From positions 75,499,298-75,563,297 of the forward strand of contig NC_063167.1 in assembly GCF_023159225.1 (NCBI RefSeq): 64,000 nt of DNA. The letters are read 5' to 3'. The stretch's first letter is position 1; every line of letters starts with the position of its first letter. The position numbers and the translations under genes are program-made. The stretch comes from Perognathus longimembris pacificus (taxonomy: Eukaryota > Chordata > Mammalia > Rodentia > Heteromyidae). The notes under the pieces are model-generated. The model saw only the letters and a list, made by a program, of their open reading frames with translations. It was not told where the DNA came from and searched no databases. Of the stretch, positions 1-11,200 are shown one piece after another.

Positions 1-182
1 AATCTGTATATTTTTCTCTTAAGTTCCAATGTAGGTACAGCCCACAAACTTTAATATATTTCATTATTTTGCTCTAAATAGTTAATGTTCCTTTATTACA
101 TACTTCATAAAAAGATTTATTTATAATATATAGAGATCCTCAACTTTCACTGTCCTAGTTATAAATGTAAATTTCTAGCTGT

Positions 183-373
183 GGGCCAGCTGCTTATGCC
201 TATAATCCTAGCTACTTAGGAAGGTGAGATTTGAGGATAGAGCAAGATGTCCATGAGTCGCTTACCTCCAATTAAGTACTAAAAAGCTGAAAGTGGAGTA
301 GTAGAAAGCTAGCTTTGAACACAAAGCTCAGGGATAGTACTTAGGCCCTGAGGTCAAACCTCACAACCAGCAG

Positions 374-375
<2 letters not shown>
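183..375 (+). mobile_element. 7SL(B1)/tRNA chimeric SINE with CA tail
   Basis: B1-like left half ('gcctataatcctagctacttaggaagg', 'gagacttatctccaatta'-type middle) joined to the same right monomer as the dimeric SINE ('gaaagctagctttgaac...ccctgaggtcaa'). It runs into a CA repeat. Confidence 0.85.

Positions 376-416
<41 letters not shown>
376..416. repeat. (CA)n microsatellite at SINE tail
   Basis: About 40 bases of CA dinucleotides directly after a SINE right monomer. Confidence 0.97.
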
Positions 417-418
<2 letters not shown>

Positions 419-978
419 GGTAATAATTTACACTTAAAAAATACTCTAGGTAATTTGATTAAAACCATATGTTGAGAAACAGTAATCTAAAATGACATCA
501 TATAATGCCACTGAGGAATTGAGTATGTAATTTTTTAATTAATTTAAAATTTCAGTGATCACATACAGCTATTTTTTATTTAAATGGACTATACAAAACT
601 AGAAGGTCTTTAAATATTGAAAACTTTAATTCACAGTCCATAGTCATAAAACTTCAAGTAATAAAAATGTGTGTCAAAATTAGGCTAACAGAAGCTGGTT
701 ACACATCCTGTTCATCATTCCACACATCTTTCATATAATGAACAATCATTTTTAGAATTATGTAGGAGTAAAGAAGTTGTGGAAATAATCTTTTCTCTTT
801 GTCATACGTTAAGATATTTTTTTAAAAATTACAAATAAACCCATTTTAAGATTTCTTTCATCTTTACTGTCTAAAAAGTAATGAGATTTTAAAAAAAATC
901 AGGATTAAAACTTGGAAGTATTCACAAATGACTGATTTTAATTTCATACCCAAGTGGACTCACAGGTATAAAAATTGG

Positions 979-1154
979 GGGGCTGGGAATATGGCCTAGT
1001 GGTAGAGTGCTTACATGAAAGCCCTGGGTTTGATTTCTCAGCCCCACTTATATAGAAAAAGGCACAAGTGGCACTGTGGCTCAAGTAGTAAAGTGCCATC
1101 CTTGAGCAAAAAGAAGCCAGGGACAGTGCTCAGGCCCTGAGTCCAAACCCATGC
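979..1154 (+). mobile_element. Dimeric ID-headed SINE, older
   Basis: Both halves are recognisable; part of the left monomer is deleted (GTGCTTACATGAAAGCCCTG). Confidence 0.9.
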
Positions 1155-2102
1155 TTGGAGAAATTAAGACAGAAACAAACCCCAGCTTGCCCTGTGCTCC
1201 TATGAGTAATTTCAGAACTTCTGTTAACCTGAAGTCATGGCTATGCAGATACCATGCAAAGGAATTTCATTCTTATTTTATTGCTAAAATAAGTTCAACA
1301 CTAAGTTACACTTCCAGCTCTTGGGTATTTTTTAATTATGGAAGAATGGATAATATAGAATTGTATGTATATGTATGACTGCAAGGTAAGGTATTTGTAG
1401 TTCTCTCAATACATGGATGCATTACAGCCTTTTTTTTTTTTTTTTAATTCTTGATACTTCCCGTGGCCTTTGCAGTTTCATTGTTGTCCTTTAGCCTGCT
1501 TTCACTGTACCTACGCCAATTAGAAATTATGTAGGAAACACATTGGGCAAGCAGGTTGATGAGAAAGGGTAGGATTAGACAAGATAGAAGGTAAGGAATA
1601 CATTAAGAATTAATAATAATCTGAGTATTAGAATATTGAAAAAGTATCTATCTAAAGATAGACACCAATGGAGAATACTAGGTGTAAAAGCTAAGTTGGT
1701 TTTAACATTAGAGATGGAATATGTTTATAAGATTCAAGAAAAATTATACAAAAATTAAGTGTAGATAAAGTGCTTCTCACTGAGGCAGGGAGAGGCATGA
1801 AATAAGGAAAAGCGAGTGAATGGTTTAGGAAAAGAGTAAGTCTGCTGACAGTAACTCAAATAGCAGGAAAAGAAATGATTATTCAATTATGAACCACTTT
1901 ATTGTCTTTATTTGAATGGATCTGTTCTTATTTAAATTCCCCTACTAATTTTAGCTGCTCACCTGACTTGCTAGTTACCTTTTCAGCACACTTAAATGGC
2001 CAAAAATAGGAACTGGTAGGAGTCTTGGATGAAATACCCCACAATTCAACATCACCAAGGTTTAATTTCCTCTGTTCACAAAAGTTTCTAGAAAATCAGA
2101 AT

Positions 2103-2226
2103 CTCTCTCCCTCTCTCTTCCCTCTCTCTCCTCTCTCTCTTCTCTCTCCTCTCTCTTCTCTCCTCTCTCTCTTTCTCTCTCCCTCTCTCTTTCTCTTCTC
2201 TCTCCTCTCTCTCTCTCTCTCTCTCC
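2103..2226. repeat. (CT)n pyrimidine tract
   Basis: About 120 bases of almost pure C/T on the plus strand; apparent reading frames through it are low-complexity artefacts. Confidence 0.97.
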
Positions 2227-2574
2227 TAGATGGATTGAGCCAAGGCCTCTGCACATGCTAATAACCATGCACTCCTAGTGAGCCCACAGCCTCAATTCTG
2301 AATTACAGGTGTGTACTTTCATGCCAGGATGGACCCTATCATTTTTTGATGAGCCACAGTAGATAAATTTGCCTCCCATTTACGTAATGATCTACTTTAA
2401 TTTTACCTGGGAGAAACATTTTCATGGTAGACAGGCAGGGTCTAATGCCACTTCAAAGATATTAGCTTGTTACTATAGACTTGAAATTATTGCTTATTTA
2501 TTGTGTGGAAATTCTTATGATTTATGTGGCAAAATGTGGAATATTTAATTCCTAAGAATTCTTCATTCTACAAT

Positions 2575-2885
2575 CCCACCTTCCCAGCACTAGCAGTACT
2601 GGAAACTGAACTCAGAGCTTCGATTCCAAGGCAAGCTCTCTACCATTTGAGCCATGCCTCCAGCTCCTTTTTGCCTTGTTTTTGTGGTAGGATCTTGTTA
2701 GGCCCAGGCCTGGTCTGTGATCCTTCCACGTACGCTGGAGGTGACAGGCAAGTACTACCACACACAGCAATTGGTTGAGATGAAATCTTGTGAACTTTAT
2801 TGCCCAAGCTGACCTCAAACTTCAATCCCTGGATCTCTACCTTCAAAGTCACTAAGATTATAGGCATGAGCCACTGTCCCAAGAC
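2575..2885 (-). mobile_element. Three-part composite SINE (ID + two B1-like units)
   Basis: Antisense order: ID-like 'ggaaactgaactcagagcttcgattccaaggcaagc...gagccatgcctccagc', then a B1-like unit, then a second B1-like unit ending 'aagattataggcatgagccactg'. The same order is seen at 63400-63705. Confidence 0.7.
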
Positions 2886-2887
2886 AT

Positions 2888-3138
2888 ACCAGTTGGACTC
2901 ACACCTGTAATCCTAGCTATTCAGAAGGCTGAGATCTGAGGATTATGGTTTGAAGCCACCTCAGGCAGAAAAGTCCATGAGACTCTTATCTCAATAAACT
3001 ATTCAGAAAAAGCTGGAAGTGACGCTCTGGCTCAAGTGGTAGAGTGCTAACCTTGGACAAAAGAAGCTCAGGAACAGCACCCAAGCCCTGAGTTCAACCA
3101 TCAAAACACCCCCCCTACCCCCCCCCCCCAAAAAAAAG
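2888..3138 (+). mobile_element. 7SL(B1)/tRNA chimeric SINE
   Basis: ACACCTGTAATCCTAGCTAT head, GGCTCAAGTGGTAGAGTGCT right monomer and a C-rich then A-rich tail. Confidence 0.88.
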
Positions 3139-5222
3139 ACATACCAGTATAATCCTACATACCTGGGAGGCAAAGCGTGTGTGGATCATGGCTCAAGACC
3201 ACCCTAGCAAAAAAAAAGTTCACATGCCCCATCTTAACCAACTGAAAATAAATAAATAAATAAACAAGGCTGTCACACATTTATTATCCCAGCTATATGG
3301 GAAGTGTAAACAGGAGGACCTAAATCCAGGCCAGCTTGGGGGTAAACAAGACAAACTGAAAAACTTTAGTTAATAGGAGAGTGACTCCAGTGGTAGAACA
3401 CCTATTTAAAACCCTACTATATCAAAAATAATTTTTAAAGTGCCTCTATTAAGTAGCTATCTTTTCCTTCACATCAATTCAAGTGACACATTATTTGTGG
3501 ACTTCAAAGCAGAACCTCATACAATGCTACACAACGGTCAGGTCTTCCCTCTCCAAGGACAGACTAATGTGCTGCCCCTGTGTGATACTACCCTCCACCT
3601 AGTACATCCATCTTGACATTTGTCAAGCACATCAGATACTGTCTTATGTAGTACTGAAAAGTAAAAGCTGTGTCTTACCCTAAGAATACCTTCCCAAGAA
3701 TGCAAGTCTCTACTTGCTGTTCAATCTTATGTCGTACCTTTTCTGTTTTTACCACAAGCTCCTGGAGAAATCAGGATTTAACTTGTGATTTCAAAAGTGA
3801 CCCCTGCTAGGGGTCACATCTCTACCACTTCCTAGGTCTTTCTGCAAATTAGTATTCCTTCTTATGCCTACATTATCCATGAGAAGAAGAAAACAGAGTA
3901 GCTCTCTTTTTCAGTATTGTGAAGAATGAGTTGTATACAGCCCCTGGCCAGAAGAGTGGTCACCTTTCACAGAGATGGGGTGAAACTAACTGGATGAGGG
4001 AATGAGGAAGCTTCTAGTGAGGATGGCATCATTCTAGATTTGAAATTGGATTGAATCAAATAGATCTATGTATCTGTGAAAACAGTGAATATACATTTAA
4101 AATTTGTACACTTTATTTGATATAAATTGTAGCTCATAGGAAAACTACTGACATTTAACTCTACTTAAACATGCACAGAAATATTTGGGGCAAAGTATGT
4201 TGATGCCCATAGCTTACTTTGAAACGCATTGAAAGAGTGATGGAAGGAGAGAGGAGGCAGAGATGAATGCATGACGAAACAAGCAGTAGAATGTAGGATC
4301 TAAGGGGTAGGGAAATCACTGTAAATCTCTTTCTGCTTTGCTATAAATTTGAATGTTTTCCACAAATTTTGAAACAAATAGAATCAGGTTCAAAATAAGC
4401 ACTATTCAAAGATAACAAATAGCTATTATTGGCCAAAGAGGGATGAACAAGTACAGATCTGTACTTTTCCCACACATTTTCTGCCCCCAATCATGACTTG
4501 CTTTTTAAAATTCATTGTCATCTTTATATAAAACCAATTACTTTCACTCTATCACCTTCTTAAAAGCAGGTTTCACAGCACATGATTTAAGTGGTTATAG
4601 TTAATAGAGGTGACAAATACAGGGAAAGCAGTTAATACAAAGGGTTGGTACAAAAGAGAAGATAAAAAACAATATTTCTATGGTATGACAAATCTTCCTC
4701 AAATAGTTTTCTATTTATCGACTAGTTCTAACGAAGTGCTATTTAAAAAAGTTTCCTTCCTACACATCATCCAAAAGGCGCTGTTAACAAATTCAGTTTC
4801 AGTGCTGAAAATGTTTCAGTTTGTCATGTCTGATAAAGTTATGTTAAAATACCAAATGACTACAATATGTATAGCTCAGACATAAATCATGAGCCATTGG
4901 TAGAGGAAATGGGACAAGACACCCAATGTATGGTGAGTTCTGTAAAGGAACTAATATCCTAAATTTATTTACCCAACAAGGCAAGGCAGTGCTTCCACCA
5001 AGAGAGAAGCATACCAGGAAGAGAAAAAGGGGAATCTGATGTGGCATGATGAATGCTTCTGGGATTGAACTGTAGGTGTCAATAATTGTCGGCATACTTC
5101 TCAGTCTTTGTAACCAGCCAAATTGTTAAGCACTGGCTTAGGTAGGTACAAATCAAGAAAATTTGAGCTAATTAATGCATTTTGAATATAATAACAGTTT
5201 GTTCTTCAAATAATTCACTTAC

Positions 5223-5286
5223 TTGATTGTCATTTTCATTATCTTTGATAACCAAATACCTCAGTAAATTTAATGAAGCCATAATC
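5223..5286 (-). CDS. GLMN: GLMN coding exon 15, last one inside the window (residues 468-489)
   Basis: Encodes the end of Arg and IMASLNLLRYLVIKDNENDNQ, identical to human. Donor CAA|GTAAGT. The next human exon (TGLWTELGN...) could not be found between 1 and 5222, so that interval is treated as intron. Confidence 0.95.
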
Positions 5287-8200
5287 CTGTTAAAAACATA
5301 TAATTTGTTATTTACAGTATAGTTTAATATAGTCAACAGCAATTTAAATGCATAAAGTTAAAACATTTGGAATCTTCTTATAATTAATTTGCCATTAGAA
5401 ACTACTTCCATTTTATGTGTAGAGTAATAATAGCTCCTTATTGCGGCTTTGTATTTAAGTTTACAAAATACAATTAAGGAAATTACTGTCTTATTTCCCC
5501 TCAAGAAAAGCATCACCTCCTGCTTTCTGGATTTTAAGATTCCTGTTGTTTGCAAATGCTTACAAATATTTCTCAGATTTTGCCTAATATACCAAAATTG
5601 GAAAAAATGAAAGATCTAAAAAAAAAAAAAACCAACAAAAAGCAAAATCTAAATACTGCTAAGCCACTCTTCTGATCTTTAGTTGTGCTTAATGATTTTC
5701 AAGATGGAGCTTGCTTTCTGTCTGGCAAACCTGCTTGTTTTATACTTCCTATCATAGCTGGGATGACAGGCACAAAGCAGCATGCCCAGCTTCTTTGGTT
5801 GTGATGGAGACTTAAAAATTTATCTGAGACTAGGCTGGAATTACCATTGTCTATCCTCATCCTCCCATGAAGCTAGAAACTGCCTGGTTTTCAAATAGAC
5901 AAACCATTTGTAAGTTACATACATGTTCTTATTTTTTAGTCACAAAATCTGGGGTTGCAAAATCTGGGTTATAACAACTGAATATAATCGGGAGTGTTGG
6001 TGTGGGGTTTGTGGGGATGAGTACTGGAGTTTGAATTTAAGGGCCTTGTACTGGCCAGGCAAGTACTTGGCCCCAGCTCTTTTTGCTAATAGGGTCTCAG
6101 TTATGCTCAAGCTGTCCCAGACCATGATCCTTACATTTGTTTCCTGTGCTGGAATGTCACTGTGCCCAACTTTTTTATTGGTTGTCTGGATAGTCTCAAA
6201 CCACAATCTTCCCAATCTCTACCTCCTAAGAAGCTAGATTACAGGTGTGAGCAACTGTACCCAGCTAGTTGTGTTGGACATTCTTAAAGAGACTTTATTT
6301 TGTTTCTACATAATGAATAACTTAAGTATAAAAATCTTTGTCATTTTATTAATTAACCATAGGTCAGTATTAGTTTAGGCAGTTAATTGTTTAAGCCTCA
6401 GTAATGAACAGCTCACCTATCTGAGTTTTGCAGTAAATCTGTTTCAGCACCCTCTGGTAGAAGCAGTACCAAATCTAAAAGAGAAACCAGCTGTGGTCCT
6501 GTAAACCATTTGTTATAGGTTTTCTGAAAAGCAAAAGAAAAATTGGGAAAGGTTTAAATAATACCAAGATAAATCATGTGTTTTTCTAATACCTGTATAC
6601 TACAAAACAAACTACTACACATTCCAAATATTTTTATTTTCAGTCCTGGGGCTTGAATGCAGGGTCTGGGCACTGTCCCTGAGCTCTTTGTTTAAGGCTA
6701 GTGCTCTACCACTTTGAGCTACGTACAGCTCCATTTCTGGTTTCTAGTGGTTAGTAAGAGAGAAGTTTCAAGAATTTTCTTGCCCTGGCTGGCTTTGTAC
6801 TGTAATCCTCAGATCTCAGCCTCCTGCATAGCTAGGATTATAGGCATGAATCACCAGTGCCCAGCCTCAAGTGTGTGTGTGTGTGTGTGTGTGTTGGTGT
6901 GTTAGTCCTGGGGCTTGAACTCTGGGCCTGGGCACTATCCCTGAGTTCCTTTTGCTCAAGATTAGCAGTCTACCACTGGAGCCACATGAACCACAGCACC
7001 ACTTCCAGCTTTTTGTGCAATTAATTAGAGGTAAGAGTCTCATGGACTTTCCTGTCTGGGCTGGCTTTGAACCATGATCCTCAGATCTCAGCTTCCTGAG
7101 TATTTAGTATTACAGGCATGAGTCACCAGTTCCTAGCTTTAAATTTTTTTTTTTTAACATTGATTTCTATCCTTCCATTCATTTTTCAGATTCCTTCAAC
7201 AACCCTTGCCTATCTGAGAATATTAGTACTTGGGATTACTGATTCACAAATGTACAGGACTTAAGTTTCCATTTATTTTTCAGAAGTCCATGGCAAAATA
7301 AAAAGGAATGTATTAGTTCAAAGAATTAATTCAACAAAATTCACAATACAGTAGTAAACAGGGAATAAACCTTAATAGTACAATTAAACTGTGGGGAAAA
7401 AGCTACATTGATGCATTCCACATACAAATAAATAAGACTGACCATGACACAGGCTTCCTTAAATGCTTACCTTAAGTGACATATCAATTTGATTTTTGAT
7501 ATTTTGAATAATAAAAGCTTCCACACCTGAGTGATTACTTGTATTCAATAAACACCTTGAAAACAATTACAATACATGAAGTTATACTAGTTTATATTAT
7601 AATTAAATGATGATTAAAGTTATGAAAATTCAAATGGGTCATATGTTAATTCTAAGAATGTAAGATCTACAGTGAGAAGATAATTAGCAAGCCAATCAAC
7701 CAATTACAAAGTCACCTGTAAGTTATTTGCTTTCACTGACTGGATATCTGTCTATCTATCTATCTTGTAGTACTCTGGTTTAAATTCAGTGCCTTGCATT
7801 TCTCACAGCTGACATTCCACCACTTGAACCACACAGCTATTTTCTGCTGGGTTTGGGGGAGAGATGGGGGTCTAGTGAACTTCTCCGTCGGGGCTGGCTT
7901 GGAACCATGATCCTCTAGATCTCAGCCTCTAGGATTACAAATATGAACCATCAATACTCAACTGAATTTATAACTGAATCTTTTCAACAACAACAAAAAT
8001 GCATCAAACCAAATTTCAGTTTCTCTTTCTTTTTGCAGCTAGTTGTGACAATTTGACATGGCAAGAAGGGCATCAGTATAATAACCTAAAAGCTTCTAAA
8101 ATGAGTCACTATGAAAATATACAATGGCTAGTTAACCCCATTTAATTGCAAAAGGAAACTTGATGTGAATAATGTAATGGCTTGGATCATAAATGTCTCC

Positions 8201-11200
8201 TAAAGGCTCACAGGTTGAAAGCTTCATCAATAGCTGGTGGTGCTGCTGTGCAGTAGTAGAGCCTTGAGAAGAAAAGGCCAAGCAGAAGGAAGTTCACTCA
8301 TTAGGGGCTTGCCCTTGAAGATGGGGTATTGAGGGCCTAGTCCTCTCTCTGTTTCCTGGCCACCATGAGAGCTCCTCTGCTACAAACCACCCCCATCCTA
8401 CACACTCTGCAAAGCAATGAATCCCACCAATCATGGACTCAAACTCTGAAATGGTGAGCCAAAATAAATCCTCTTTTAAAGTTTATTTTTCTCAAGTATT
8501 TTGTCACAGCAATGGAAAGCTGCCAAAACAACTAACAAGAGAAAAAGGAGACACCTTAGTAGATAGAGGTAGAACAGAAGAACATTGGTATAAGACTTAA
8601 GTAGAAATTTCATAAATCAGGTCTGACTATTAATATAAATGAAGATAGGATCAAATATGGAACAATACCAAAGATTTTCTAGCACTTCAATGTTACCTAG
8701 ATTTATTTTTAAACCATTTTTAAGACCTAAAACAGCTCAACAAACTAAAGTCTGAAGGCCAAAAGCAGCCTGCTGCTTAATTTTTGTTACCTCCAAATAT
8801 AAATAAAATGTAGCACTGGCAACAGAGGCTGTGTGGCCTATAAAGTCTACACTTAGTGTCTGACCTAATGCAGAAAATATCCCAGTCTTTAACTTAGAGA
8901 ATTCTAAAACCTTTGCAATCTCAAATACCACCGTCAATAAGTTCTAATATGTTCAGTTGCAAGTCTGCAACTGTTAGTTTCAACTATGAATAATGGGATT
9001 ACTGAAATACATAAAATTCTAGCAGAACATTATCAATCTTGGGGTTTCAGCAAAACTTTACTGACAAAAAAACAGACAGTGGGCCAGATTTGTCTAGCAA
9101 GCCATATATTTTTTTCCCCCCAACTTATGCTTTATACTTCAAACTCTGGTGTTATACTTCCAGCAAAATCTCCAAACATAAGAATTAAGTTCAGGGCTGA
9201 GGATATAGCCTAGTGGCAAGAGTGCCTGCCTCGGATACACGAGGCCCTAGGTTCGATTCCCCAGCACCACATATACAGAAAACGGCCAGAAGCGGCGCTG
9301 TGGCTCAAGTGGCAGAGTGCCAGCCTTGAGCGGGAAGAAGCCAGGGACAGTGCTCAGGCCCTGAGTCCAAGGCCCAGGACTGGCCAAAAAAAAAAAAAAA
9401 AAAGAATTAAGTTCAAAGGACTGGCATCATTGAACTGAGGTGAAGAGATGGAGAAACTAGAACACCTTCTATGTCCTTAAGTGTGGATAGGAAGTAATTG
9501 CCACTCTGTAAAACTTTTGAGAGTTGAATAGGAAAGCTAAAGATTACAACCTAGCGATTTCACTCCTAGATATCTGCTGAGCTAAAGCTCCGCAGGCATC
9601 AGATTAATTTTTTTAAAGTGTAGTTTAAATTTACTCTGTGTGTGTGTGTGTGTGCACGCACCAGTACTGGTGCTTGAAGCTAGGGCCTGGGCATTTTTCC
9701 TTAGTTTTTGCACTCAAGACTAGCACTCCATCATTTGAGCCACAGTGCCACTTCCAGTTTTTTGGTGGCTAATGGGGGGAAAAAACGTTTTATGGACTTT
9801 CCTGCTTGGGCTGGCTTTGAACCATAACCCTCAAGTCTCAGCCTCCTCAGTACCCAGGGTCATTGACAACTAGCTAATTTTACAGTATTTTAATTAACTG
9901 ACATACATACTATTATCCATATGGTATATATGTATATTTGCATCTAAAATATTTGCTAAGCCCATTTTCTACCTGATCAGATAAATTCTATACCCTGCAA
10001 TAGTTACATTTACTAATCTGGTTTTCCATTAACTATAGGCTTAACAATTAGCCTTGTGTTATGGCTTGCATAAGAAAAATATATACCCTGAAAGCTCATG
10101 TGTTAAAGGTTTGCTATTTAACTGGTAGGCTTTTGGAAAGTGGTTGGATCCTAAGGGCTGTGACCTAATCAACAGATTAATCCCCTAATGCATTCATAAT
10201 ATAATGGAATTATTGAGAGGTGATGAAATTTAGGACTTGGATCTAATTGCAGGAAGAGGTCACTTATGGAGCATAATCTAAAAAGCTACATCTTGTTTCT
10301 TGCTGTGACCTACTAGGCCCACTGCCCTGATGCTCTGTCTTAACACAGACCTACAGCAACCAGTTAACCAAGGACCAAAACCTCTGAAACCATGGATCAA
10401 TATAAGTCCTTCCCCCTTTAAGTTGTTTTCTCAAGTATTTTGACATAGAAACAAAAAGTGACTCACACCCCCGTGCTTGATACATACCTAAATAATGTAT
10501 ATTTGCCTTGTGAATCCAACTTGTTAATATATAGTTGAAGCATCGCTAAGCCCTTTTTCCTCTAAAATGGAATAAATAATATTGTTCATATGAATAAGTA
10601 TCACTTATTAAAAATTTCTCACTGTAGCTAATTCTTGTTTAGTATCACAAAATGTACATACCAGTGTCTCAATGGGGCAGAGTGTCATTACTTTGACTAA
10701 GCCCTGTGAATAAAAAAGTTTTAATCCAGATAAACAGATTATACCAGCTACAAACACCTATATTATCAACAGTGGATGCTAAAAATTCAGAGGAGTAAGG
10801 GGAGGAGATTTACAAGTGAAAGAATTTACTTTCCCATGAGCCTTTCATTCCATTATAAAGTCTACACAGTGGATGCTAAAAATTTAGAGGAGTAAGGGGA
10901 GGAGATTTACAAGTGAAAGTATTTACTTTTCCACGAGCCTTTCATTCCATTATAAAGTCTACAGGGAAACTGCTATTGCTTTTGTGAGTAACAAAGAATG
11001 GATGTATAATTTTTTTTAAATAAATGGTAACTTTCAATTTCATCTAATAACAAAATGAAGCCAAACATGTAGAACTGTACTCACTAAATATAAGCAAGTT
11101 TAGTATATTAACAGAAGGTATGTTTTTCTAATTTAAATATTAAAAAATAATCACAGCTAGGGCCTATTTGTATATTTTAGCAAATAAAGAATGCATGATA

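Larger units (their letters stand above)
1..5222 (-). other. GLMN intron 3' of coding exon 15
   Basis: I searched for sequence encoding the remaining glomulin exons and for other proteins and saw none. The interval holds SINEs listed separately, a CA repeat, a long CT tract and otherwise AT-rich sequence. No recognisable element was seen in 420-960, 1400-2090 or 3450-5220. Confidence 0.75.

Noticed and set aside
2025..2268. Frames encoding Ser/Leu- or Arg/Glu-repeats on opposite strands
   Set aside because: Direct translations of the CT microsatellite.
1..5222. Search for the last glomulin exons (TGLWTELGN... to the C-terminus)
   Set aside because: No matching sequence found on the minus strand, so the gene is called truncated by the window edge, not by mutation.
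9194..9280. tRNA gene candidates at the ID-like heads (A and B boxes present)
   Set aside because: Part of a dispersed repeat with A tails and target duplications; no plausible cloverleaf with anticodon was apparent.
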